A stretch of 64,000 bases of DNA from contig UGGS01000001.1 in assembly GCA_900450595.1 (NCBI GenBank), positions 1,178,001-1,242,000 of the forward strand, given 5' to 3'. The notes beneath the pieces are model-generated. The model was not told where the DNA came from. It saw only the letters and a list, made by a program, of their open reading frames with translations, and ran no database searches. Shown here one piece after another: positions 29,458-35,685 of the stretch (its first letter is position 1; every line of letters starts with the position of its first letter). The DNA comes from [Flavobacterium] thermophilum (GTDB lineage Bacteria > Bacillota > Bacilli > Bacillales > Anoxybacillaceae). Position numbers and translations under genes: made by a program.

Positions 29458-29613
29458 TCACCCTCTCAATTTGTCAACCTCGTCTAAGCATTCAAGCGAC
29501 ATCATCGTCCGCGGCTTGCATGTCGCAATTTTCACCCCGCGCTTGCGGAACTTCTCGACGACGTGATGAATCGCTTTTTTGCCTGCCGTCTCTTCGCCAT
29601 GGGAATGTCCCAT
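29458..29613 (-). CDS. 51-residue small protein upstream of glpP
   Basis: The minus-strand ATG at 29613 follows AGGAGGAGAGTGAGAGAC and opens 52 codons. The product is MGHSHGEETAGKKAIHH, VVEKFRKRGVKIATC, then KPRTMMSLECLDEVDKLRG: soluble, basic in the middle, with two cysteines. It ends 15 bases before the glpP start and begins 16 bases after the sensor kinase stops, so it may be in either operon. Good initiation signals and tight packing argue for a real gene. I do not recognise the family. Confidence 0.6.
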   Translation of the reverse strand: MGHSHGEETAGKKAIHHVVEKFRKRGVKIATCKPRTMMSLECLDEVDKLRG

Positions 29614-29629
29614 GTCTCTCACTCTCCTC

Positions 29630-31027
29630 CTATTCCGCTTTCGGAATGGCCAGTTCGACCGTCGTTCCTTGATCGATCTCGCTTTCCACTGTAATTTGCC
29701 CGCCGTATTTATCGATGATTTCCTTGGCGATGGAAAGCCCGAGCCCGGCGCCGCCTTGTTCGCGGCTGCGCGCCTTGTCGACGCGATAAAAGCGCAAAAA
29801 AACGTTTTTCAGCTCGTCTTTCGGAATGCCAATGCCATGGTCGCGGACGGCGACCGTCACAAATGGCCCTTCCTCTCGCAGAGAAATGGTGATTTTTTTC
29901 ACCCGTTGAGAATATTTTACCCCATTGTCAAGCAAAATGAACAGCAATTGTTCAAAATGATGCTTGGCCATCGCCAGACGCGGCAGCGGCGTTTCCGGCT
30001 GATCAACAAGAAACTGAAAATCGGGATGCAAAACGCGGAAATTTTTCACGATTTGCCCGATGGCCGCAGCAGCGTCAATAGGAGCAATCTCTTTTGGAAT
30101 CACGATCGCCTCAGCGCGCGACAAGTCAAGCAGTTCAAGGACGAGGCGTTTGAGCCGCTCCGCCTCTTTCATCGCCGCCTCAAGCGATTCTTCCAAAATC
30201 TCCGGGTTGTGCTTCCCCCACCGTTGCAGCAACGAAAGATGGCCTTGCAAAATGGCAAGCGGCGTGCGCAATTCATGGGACGCATCTTCGACGAATTGCC
30301 GCTGCATGGCAAAGGTGCACTCAATGTCATCCATCATGCTGTTGAACATTATCATCAGCTCGGCCATTTCATCGCGCGCCGGAGGCACATCAATCCGCTG
30401 TTTCAGCCCGTTGTTTTTGATGTCGGCCATCGTTTCCGCCAACGTTTTTAGCGGTTTGATGAACCGTTGCGCCATAAACCGCCCGGCGAAGGCGCTCGCC
30501 GCCATCGCACCAAAACCGATCACCGTCATAATAAGGAAAAGCATGTTCGTTACTTGTTGAAACTTCGTCAACCGGCGGGCGATTTCAATCGTTCCGCGCA
30601 AATGTCCGATATGAAGCGGCTTGCGCAGCAGCAAAAACCGTTCGTTGTTGACGAAATGCTCATCCATTTTCAACCGGTCCGGCATATCGCTTGGCGAGAG
30701 CGAGACGGCGGCGCCGTTTGACACCGAGACGACGACGTTTCCCTTCTCGTCGGTGACACGGATGAGCTGATAGCGCTCATTCAGTTTTTCCAGAAACGAA
30801 CGGCGGCGGCGAACATCTTCCCATGATATATTACGTTTTTCCGCGTAATACGTTTCAATTTCCGCCACCGTTTGTTCCATTGTTTTTTCTTCTTCGTTCA
30901 GCAGCCATTGCTTGACAATGTGGTATTGCAAAAAGGTAAAGACAAAGTACGTAATAAAAATCGCTCCGGCAGACAATATGGTCAGCTTCCCTTTCAACGA
31001 GAGCTCGCGGGGGCGGAATCGCTTCAT
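29630..31027 (-). CDS. Sensor histidine kinase, ArlS/YkoH-like
   Basis: This 465-residue membrane kinase has a first membrane helix (ILSAGAIFITYFVFTFLQYH, residues 18-37), an extracellular loop of about 120 residues, a second helix (LFLIMTVIGFGAMAASAFAG) and a HAMP linker. FVEDASHELRTPLAILQGH holds the phospho-accepting His, and the ATPase domain has N (DNGVKYS), G1 (VRDHGIGIP) and G2 (GAGLGLSIAKEI) boxes. Its start overlaps the response regulator by 4 bases. The layout resembles ArlRS/YkoGH. The signal is unknown. Confidence 0.9.
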   Translation of the reverse strand: MKRFRPRELSLKGKLTILSAGAIFITYFVFTFLQYHIVKQWLLNEEEKTMEQTVAEIETYYAEKRNISWEDVRRRRSFLEKLNERYQLIRVTDEKGNVVVSVSNGAAVSLSPSDMPDRLKMDEHFVNNERFLLLRKPLHIGHLRGTIEIARRLTKFQQVTNMLFLIMTVIGFGAMAASAFAGRFMAQRFIKPLKTLAETMADIKNNGLKQRIDVPPARDEMAELMIMFNSMMDDIECTFAMQRQFVEDASHELRTPLAILQGHLSLLQRWGKHNPEILEESLEAAMKEAERLKRLVLELLDLSRAEAIVIPKEIAPIDAAAAIGQIVKNFRVLHPDFQFLVDQPETPLPRLAMAKHHFEQLLFILLDNGVKYSQRVKKITISLREEGPFVTVAVRDHGIGIPKDELKNVFLRFYRVDKARSREQGGAGLGLSIAKEIIDKYGGQITVESEIDQGTTVELAIPKAE

Positions 31028-31698
31028 GGCCGCATCACATATCCGGCGCCGCGCACCGTTTGGATATACCGTTCCTTATCGTGTTCATCAAGCTTTTGCC
31101 GCAAATAGCGGACATAGACATCGACGACGTTCGTCTCCACCTCGGCGTCAAACCCCCACACTTTGTCAAGCAGCACATCGCGCGTCAAGACGACGTTGAT
31201 GTTTTGCATAAAGGCGACGAGCAAATCGTACTCGCGTTTCGTCAGCTCGATAAACTCGTCCCCTTTTTTTACCGTGCGCGCCTGCGTGTCAACGACCAAA
31301 TCTTTAAACGCCAACACTTGTCCGTCCGCTTCAGGATGAACGCGGCGGAACAAGGCGCGGATGCGGGCCAGCAGCTCCTCAATGGCAAACGGCTTGACAA
31401 TATAGTCATCGGCCCCGTTGTCAAGCCCCATGACGCGGTCAAACACGCTGTCGCGTGCCGTGATCATGATGATCGGCGTCGATTTCGCCGCCCGGATGCG
31501 GCGGCATACTTCCATGCCGTTTAAACGGGGCAGCATGACATCGAGCAAAATCAAATCCCATGATTCCGATAGGGCGAGTTCAAGCCCTTCGCGCCCGTCG
31601 CCGCACACGTGCACGTCAAAGCCTTCATGCGTTAAATCCAGCTCCAAAAACCGGGCCAAGCCGGCTTCATCTTCAATTAATAAAATCCGTCCGTTCAC
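31024..31698 (-). CDS. OmpR-family response regulator, ArlR/YkoG-like
   Basis: The 224-residue protein has a receiver domain (acidic pair in ILLIEDEAGLA, phospho-Asp in DLILLDVMLPRLNGME near residue 52, Lys in DYIVKPFAIEELLARI) and a winged-helix DNA-binding domain (LTKREYDLLVAFMQ, then VVDVYVRYLRQKLDE). It partners the overlapping kinase downstream. Two hairpins lie in its leader. Targets unknown. Confidence 0.93.
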   Translation of the reverse strand: MNGRILLIEDEAGLARFLELDLTHEGFDVHVCGDGREGLELALSESWDLILLDVMLPRLNGMEVCRRIRAAKSTPIIMITARDSVFDRVMGLDNGADDYIVKPFAIEELLARIRALFRRVHPEADGQVLAFKDLVVDTQARTVKKGDEFIELTKREYDLLVAFMQNINVVLTRDVLLDKVWGFDAEVETNVVDVYVRYLRQKLDEHDKERYIQTVRGAGYVMRP

Positions 31699-31741
31699 GG
31701 CCTCCGTCCCCTTTCTTGCTTCTAGTTCTTGTCCTCAATCC

Positions 31742-31764
31742 GGCGCAAGGACCCGCCTTGCGCC
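31742..31764 (-). repeat. 9-bp perfect hairpin upstream of the response regulator
   Basis: GGCGCAAGG (31742-31750) and CCTTGCGCC (31756-31764) pair around ACCCG. It is in the 5' leader of the two-component operon, with no U-run, so it may affect leader stability rather than termination. Confidence 0.5.
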
Positions 31765-31789
31765 GTTTCCACACCTTCATTTTACTACA

Positions 31790-31824
31790 GGCAAAGAAAA
31801 AGCCAATCGCCGACGGGCGATCAG
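31790..31824 (-). terminator. Terminator after the small gene at 31882
   Basis: On the minus strand ATCGCC-CGTC-GGCGAT is followed by TGGCTTTTTCTTT, consistent with termination about 60 bases past the stop of the 31882 gene. Confidence 0.6.
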
Positions 31825-31881
31825 CAGCCAAACGAAAGCGGGCGCCGGCCCGCAAGCTTCCCGCACATCCAAAGGCAGCCC

Positions 31882-32004
31882 TCACGAGTGGCGGTCCACA
31901 AACCAGTCGACAATCGCCTGAACAATTTCAAGCGCTTGGTACGTAAGAAGCGATACAGCCGTTCCAGAAAAAAACAACGTCACCAGCCAATGAATCCAAT
32001 GCAT
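31882..32004 (-). CDS. 40-residue hydrophobic small protein
   Basis: The minus-strand ATG at 32004 follows GGAGGGATGGCGTG. The product MHWIHWLVTLFFSGTAVS, LLTYQALEIVQAIVDWF, VDRHS has one membrane helix (residues 4-22) and a short amphipathic C-terminus. A GC-rich hairpin (around 32022-32042) lies just before the ribosome binding site, and a terminator follows the gene. The signals are good for a real single-helix membrane protein. Family not recognised. Confidence 0.6.
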   Translation of the reverse strand: MHWIHWLVTLFFSGTAVSLLTYQALEIVQAIVDWFVDRHS

Positions 32005-32157
32005 CACGCCATCCCTCCTCGCGCTGCCGGTGGGCGGCAGCGGTATTTGTGCGCATGACCATGGATGGTGATGTCATTATATTCCAAACGGGTTAAAACC
32101 GCATGAGAAATCGCTAAAAAAAGCGGAAAGTGACTTTTTTTCCCGTCCGTACATACA

Positions 32158-32186
32158 TTGACAATAAAGCGGATCGCCTCTATGGC
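32158..32186 (+). promoter_or_regulatory. Possible promoter of the second Hsp20-like gene
   Basis: TTGACA (32158-32163), a 17-base spacer and TATGGC (32181-32186). The -10 is weak. It lies about 75 bases before the start codon. Confidence 0.4.
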
Positions 32187-32262
32187 TGCCGGCCGTCCAA
32201 GCGGCGGAAACGGCGGGCGGAGGAACCTTGCCACTTTGCGGAATGGAAAGAGAGGGAGTGCA

Positions 32263-32727
32263 ATGAACGGACCGTTTCAACCGCCTGCAAACGGAGGCGG
32301 CGATCACCCGTTCCATCATTTGCGGAAACTCGTGAACCAATGGTTCGATGAACGACCATTGCAAAAACTGTTTGAAACGCTTGACGATTACTTCGCCCAA
32401 ACATTTGCCGCGGCGTACATCCCGATCGAGGTGAAAGAAACGAAGCGCGACTATCAAATCATCGTCCGTCTGCCGGACATCAAGCGGGATCAAATTAGCC
32501 TGCAGTGGCATGAAGACGGGCTGCAACTTGTCATCGATCACCATGAAACGATCGAATCGTCCGACGACAGCGGCCATGTATACGAACGGCGCCAGCAGCG
32601 GCGGCGCGTGGCGAGGATGATTCCGTTTCCGTATCCGGTGGCCGAACATGAAGTGAAAGCTTCGTTCCAAAACGGTACACTCGTCATTCGCCTGCCGCAA
32701 AAACGGAAATACATCGATATCGATTAA
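32263..32727 (+). CDS. Divergent Hsp20/alpha-crystallin-like protein
   Basis: The start at 32263 follows GAGGGAGTGCA; 154 residues. The alpha-crystallin fold is visible from about residue 50: YIPIEVKETKRDYQIIVRLP, DGLQLVIDHHE, then KASFQNGTLVIRLPQKRKYI. Unlike the Hsp20 at 16433, it has a long Arg/Gln-rich insertion (ERRQQRRRVARMIPFPYPV) and lacks a C-terminal IxI anchor. Bacillus spores and Geobacillus carry similar divergent members (YocM/CotM-like); which this is cannot be told here. It ends in a strong terminator. Confidence 0.8.
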   Translation: MNGPFQPPANGGGDHPFHHLRKLVNQWFDERPLQKLFETLDDYFAQTFAAAYIPIEVKETKRDYQIIVRLPDIKRDQISLQWHEDGLQLVIDHHETIESSDDSGHVYERRQQRRRVARMIPFPYPVAEHEVKASFQNGTLVIRLPQKRKYIDID

Positions 32728-32763
32728 AATCCAAAGAAGCGCCTTCCGTCCACCCAAGCCATT

Positions 32764-32800
32764 AAAAAGGCCGTTCCCCATGTCGGGAGCGGCTTTTTTC
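32764..32800 (+). terminator. Terminator after the second Hsp20-like gene
   Basis: AAAAAGGCCGTTCCC and GGGAGCGGCTTTTTT form a long stem with a CATGTC loop. It is symmetric enough to serve the converging gene at 32812 too. Confidence 0.8.
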
Positions 32801-32811
32801 CCATCGGGCTT

Positions 32812-32952
32812 CTATTGTTTATGCGAAGGGCTTCCATACCGGTTGTTGTGTTCCGGCGTCGGATCTTTTTGGATGTCCCATTCCTTGGCGATTTCTTCAC
32901 GATTGTGTGGATACTTATTTTTCCGTTCCCGGTTGTCGTTGCGGTTGGTCAC
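32812..32952 (-). CDS. 46-residue hydrophilic small protein
   Basis: The minus-strand GTG at 32952 lies 8 bases after AAGGAGGTGA, an excellent site. The product MTNRNDNRERKNKYPHN, REEIAKEWDIQKDPTPEHN, NRYGSPSHKQ is very hydrophilic and probably disordered, like several small sporulation proteins of Bacillus. It converges with the Hsp20-like gene and shares its terminator. Family not recognised. Confidence 0.65.
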   Translation of the reverse strand: MTNRNDNRERKNKYPHNREEIAKEWDIQKDPTPEHNNRYGSPSHKQ

Positions 32953-33067
32953 CGTCTGTCACCTCCTTGCCGTCTGCCATTAGGTTGCGCATTTTTTCGG
33001 AACGTAACCGCGCCATACATACTTTCGGCGCTGCTAAGCTACGCTACTGTTAGGAGGTGCAAAACGA

Positions 33068-33253
33068 ATGGCCAAACTGCCCGATTTCAAACAGTTGAAC
33101 GACCGGCTGATCAATGAGCCGTCCGCTGAGCCGCGGCTTGTCATCAAAACGAATCTCGATCCAGACCGCGTGACGGAAGAAAACCCGTATGCGGAAGGCA
33201 AAACGAACGTCAGTCGAACGTTTGTCTCGTTTTTTGAAGGGGGCGGATCGTGA
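33068..33253 (+). CDS. 61-residue small protein upstream of csgA-like gene
   Basis: The start follows TTAGGAGGTGCAAAACGA. The product is polar (MAKLPDFKQLNDRLIN, then VIKTNLDPDRVTEENPYAEG, then RTFVSFFEGGGS). Its stop codon overlaps the ATG of the following gene (4 bases), so the two are translationally coupled and probably act together. Family not recognised; a sporulation role is inferred only from its neighbour. Confidence 0.7.
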   Translation: MAKLPDFKQLNDRLINEPSAEPRLVIKTNLDPDRVTEENPYAEGKTNVSRTFVSFFEGGGS

Positions 33254-33507
33254 TGGAACAAACGCTCGCCTATTTGCGGGAAATTTTGTCCAATTATTTG
33301 GACTACCATGATGAGACGCCAAAGCGCATTTACAAAAAGCTGATCAGCAAACCGTACCGGGGCGAGGGCGAGTTTGTCCGCGACTTGACGCAAGAAGAGA
33401 GCGCCTTTTTGGATCGCATTTTGCCCCATGAAATCCGCTACGCGATGGATGAGCGCGATTATGAGCGCGTCTACCAGCTGAATGAAGTGTACGAGCTGCT
33501 CATTTGA
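33250..33507 (+). CDS. csgA: Small CsgA-like sporulation protein
   Basis: The 85-residue acidic protein (YLREILSNYLDYHDET, FVRDLTQEESAFLDRIL, EIRYAMDERDYERVYQLNEVYELL) resembles B. subtilis CsgA, a sigma-G-dependent small spore protein, mainly in the start and the LNEVYELL end. The match is from memory. It is coupled to the preceding gene and closed by a terminator. Expression late in the forespore would be expected if the assignment is right. Confidence 0.6.
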   Translation: MMEQTLAYLREILSNYLDYHDETPKRIYKKLISKPYRGEGEFVRDLTQEESAFLDRILPHEIRYAMDERDYERVYQLNEVYELLI

Positions 33508-33514
33508 CAGGGCA

Positions 33515-33540
33515 AAGCCGCTCCGCTGGGGGAGCGGCTT
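33515..33540. terminator. Bidirectional terminator between csgA-like and yppG-like genes
   Basis: AAGCCGCTCC (33515-33524) pairs perfectly with GGAGCGGCTT (33531-33540). Confidence 0.75.
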
Positions 33541-33542
33541 CG

Positions 33543-33887
33543 TTACTTTTTAAACGTGCTGAGCAGCCCTTTTAACATGCCGTTGACTTGATTGACGGCA
33601 TTGATCATCTGCCCCATCGTGTTCATCATTTTGTTAATATCATACGTCCCGTCACTGTTTTTAAACTGGGCGAGAAAAGACGGGCGCGGCGGCGGCAGCA
33701 GCGGCCCTGGTTTCGGGTATGACATCGGGTGCGAAGGCGCGGCAGCGTGGAATGGCGAAGCATATGGCGAATGAATGGGCGCCGACGGAAGGTGGAATGG
33801 CCAGCCGTATGAGTAGGGCCAATGGCCGCCGAAGCTGTATGGTCCGTGGGCGGGCGGCGGCGAAATTTGTCGCGGATAACGGTGCAT
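33543..33887 (-). CDS. yppG: YppG-like protein
   Basis: The 114-residue protein has a Pro/His/Tyr/Ser-rich N-terminal half (residues 1-70, for example PPPAHGPYSFGGHWPYSYG) and a conserved C-terminus (FKNSDGTYDINKMMNTMGQ, then MLKGLLSTFKK). This layout is that of YppG in B. subtilis, a small protein next to yppF and near recU, often linked to spores. The start follows GGGGGAGGACACAC. A structural coat-like role is inferred from composition. Confidence 0.75.
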   Translation of the reverse strand: MHRYPRQISPPPAHGPYSFGGHWPYSYGWPFHLPSAPIHSPYASPFHAAAPSHPMSYPKPGPLLPPPRPSFLAQFKNSDGTYDINKMMNTMGQMINAVNQVNGMLKGLLSTFKK

Positions 33888-34083
33888 GTGTGTCCTCCCC
33901 CATCTTTGATCATCGATTCCCCCAGTGAAAACAGGGGATCAGCTGCCACTAATATATGTGTGTATACTGGGCCGCGTGCGCGCGGACATGTCACCTCTTG
34001 TCGGAAGTTTTAATTTTCGGAAATCACCTTTTCCTCCTATTTTCATGGTACGATGTAAAAAAGGGGAAGGGGGAAAAGCATCA

Positions 34084-34284
34084 ATGAGCATCACGGAATT
34101 GAAACATAAGTTCATGGCGGTCAAACATTGCGAGCCGGCTGAGGCGAACGAACTGCTCGATTTCGCCCGTCGCCTTTATTTGCGCGGGGAAATTTCGCTT
34201 GCCCAATATCGCGACTTAATGCGCGAGCTGGAACAAGTTGGAGCCTGTCAGCCGGACGAAACGGAAGAATACGCTGGACTTTAG
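34084..34284 (+). CDS. yppF: YppF-like protein
   Basis: The 66-residue protein (SITELKHKFMAVKHCEPAEA, NELLDFARRLYLRGEIS, LAQYRDLMRELEQVGA) matches the size and helical pattern of YppF in B. subtilis, which lies in the same neighbourhood of yppG and recU. The ATG at 34084 follows GGGGAAGGGGG. Divergent from yppG. Function unknown. Confidence 0.7.
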   Translation: MSITELKHKFMAVKHCEPAEANELLDFARRLYLRGEISLAQYRDLMRELEQVGACQPDETEEYAGL

Positions 34285-34287
34285 GTC

Positions 34288-34313
34288 TCGAGGGAGTTTT
34301 TCCCTTCTTTTTT
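34288..34313 (+). terminator. Terminator after yppF-like gene
   Basis: A short GAGGGA...TCCCTTC stem is followed by TTTTTTT, right after the stop codon. Confidence 0.6.
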
Positions 34314-34366
34314 TGCATACTTTCGGCCTGAAATCCCCATCGTAATAAGCAAGGGGGTGTTGGGCA

Positions 34367-34537
34367 ATGGGCCGAGGCGTCCATTTCAACCATAAATTGA
34401 AAGGACATGACCACGAAAAACCGAAACATGGCGAGCCGGCGCCGCCGAAGCATACCGAGCGGGTCGAATATGAAATCAACACAGTCGCGACGGCTGAAGG
34501 CGGCCCTGTCTCGATCACAACAGGAAAAGATACGTAA
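34367..34537 (+). CDS. 56-residue hydrophilic small protein
   Basis: The ATG at 34367 follows AAGGGGGTGTTGGGCA. The product MGRGVHFNHKLKGHDHEK, PKHGEPAPPKHTERVEY, EINTVATAEGGPVSITTGKDT is His/Lys/Pro-rich and likely disordered. It is followed by a 13-bp terminator stem. Its setting between yppF-like and recU genes and its strong signals support it. Family not recognised; a spore-related role is possible. Confidence 0.65.
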   Translation: MGRGVHFNHKLKGHDHEKPKHGEPAPPKHTERVEYEINTVATAEGGPVSITTGKDT

Positions 34538-34542
34538 AAGGA

Positions 34543-34576
34543 AAACGCTGTCCCCGCAGCCGAGGGGACAGCGTTT
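34543..34576. terminator. Bidirectional terminator
   Basis: AAACGCTGTCCCC (34543-34555) pairs perfectly with GGGGACAGCGTTT (34564-34576), between converging genes. Confidence 0.85.
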
Positions 34577-34590
34577 CTGCCGCCGGCTGT

Positions 34591-34833
34591 TTACACAAAA
34601 TACAGTTTTGACGGCAACGGCCGCTCCGCGTTCGCTTTTTTCCCATCAAGCCGCCGTTCGACGCCGGCGATCCGCCCTTCAAGATGCGCGAGCTGCTCTT
34701 TGTTTTGGGCGTACCGCTCCTCAATGACATCCGCGATCACCCTTTCCATTTTCGCGTCCACCTGCTCGATGAGCGCGACGATTTCCTGAAGCTGCTTTTC
34801 AATCTCTTCTTTTTTCACTAGCCGTTTTTCCAT
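34591..34833 (-). CDS. 80-residue coiled-coil protein
   Basis: The start at 34833 follows GGGGGAGAGGAA. The product is almost all helical with heptad-like spacing ([56 protein letters not shown]), suggesting a coiled coil. It is divergent from recU. I do not recognise the family. Confidence 0.65.
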   Translation of the reverse strand: MEKRLVKKEEIEKQLQEIVALIEQVDAKMERVIADVIEERYAQNKEQLAHLEGRIAGVERRLDGKKANAERPLPSKLYFV

Positions 34834-35046
34834 TTCCTCTCCCCCATTTCTGGCGTGATGATATTCCATTCGCGTCCAAGGGGATCACTCCCTGCTGCAG
34901 CGACAAAAGTAGAACAGATTCGGCAAAGAAAGCGGGATGCGGCCGCCATTCGACAACAAGAGCAGGCGCAGCCGTGGGGAAGAAAAAAAGGCGCATCTTT
35001 TCCGAGCGTATGGTATAATAAAAACCATTCAAAGGAGATGAACGCG

Positions 35047-35652
35047 ATGGCACTCAAATATCCAGGAGGAAAAGAATACCGCGGAAACGGACCGAGCGCG
35101 GTGCGACCGCCGGCGGCAGCCGGCTATGCCAACCGCGGCATGACGCTCGAAGACGACTTAAACGCGACGAATGAATATTATCGGGAGCACGGCATCGCCG
35201 TCATCCATAAAAAGCCGACTCCGGTGCAAATCGTCCGCGTCGATTATCCGAAACGGAGCGCCGCCGTCATCAAAGAGGCGTACTTCCGGCAGGCGTCGAC
35301 GACCGACTACAACGGCATCTATCGCGGCAAATACATCGACTTTGAGGCAAAGGAGACGAGAAACAAAACGTCGTTTCCGCTGAAAAATTTCCACGCTCAC
35401 CAAATCCGCCATATGGCGCAAGTCATGGCCCACGGCGGCATTTGCTTTGCGATTTTGCGTTTTTCCCTGCTCAATGAAACGTATTTGCTTGACGCCTCCC
35501 ACTTAATTGCCCGCTGGAATGAGCAAGAAGCCGGGGGAAGAAAGTCGATCCCAAAACGGGAGATCGAACAATACGGGCATTATATCCCGCTTGGCTACCA
35601 GCCGAGAATTGATTATATTAGTGTAATAGAAAACGTGTACTTCACCGCTTAA
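35047..35652 (+). CDS. recU: Holliday junction resolvase RecU
   Basis: RecU cuts Holliday junctions during recombinational repair in Firmicutes and also modulates RecA. The start at 35047 ([13 protein letters not shown], close to the known family start) gives 201 residues. The PD-(D/E)xK nuclease core is seen in [20 protein letters not shown], followed by [16 protein letters not shown]. It lies directly upstream of ponA as in B. subtilis, where the two form an operon. An alternative ATG is 9 bases upstream. Confidence 0.95.
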   Translation: MALKYPGGKEYRGNGPSAVRPPAAAGYANRGMTLEDDLNATNEYYREHGIAVIHKKPTPVQIVRVDYPKRSAAVIKEAYFRQASTTDYNGIYRGKYIDFEAKETRNKTSFPLKNFHAHQIRHMAQVMAHGGICFAILRFSLLNETYLLDASHLIARWNEQEAGGRKSIPKREIEQYGHYIPLGYQPRIDYISVIENVYFTA

Positions 35653-35685
35653 GGTGAAAACTTGTAAGAAAGGCAGGATTTGCTT

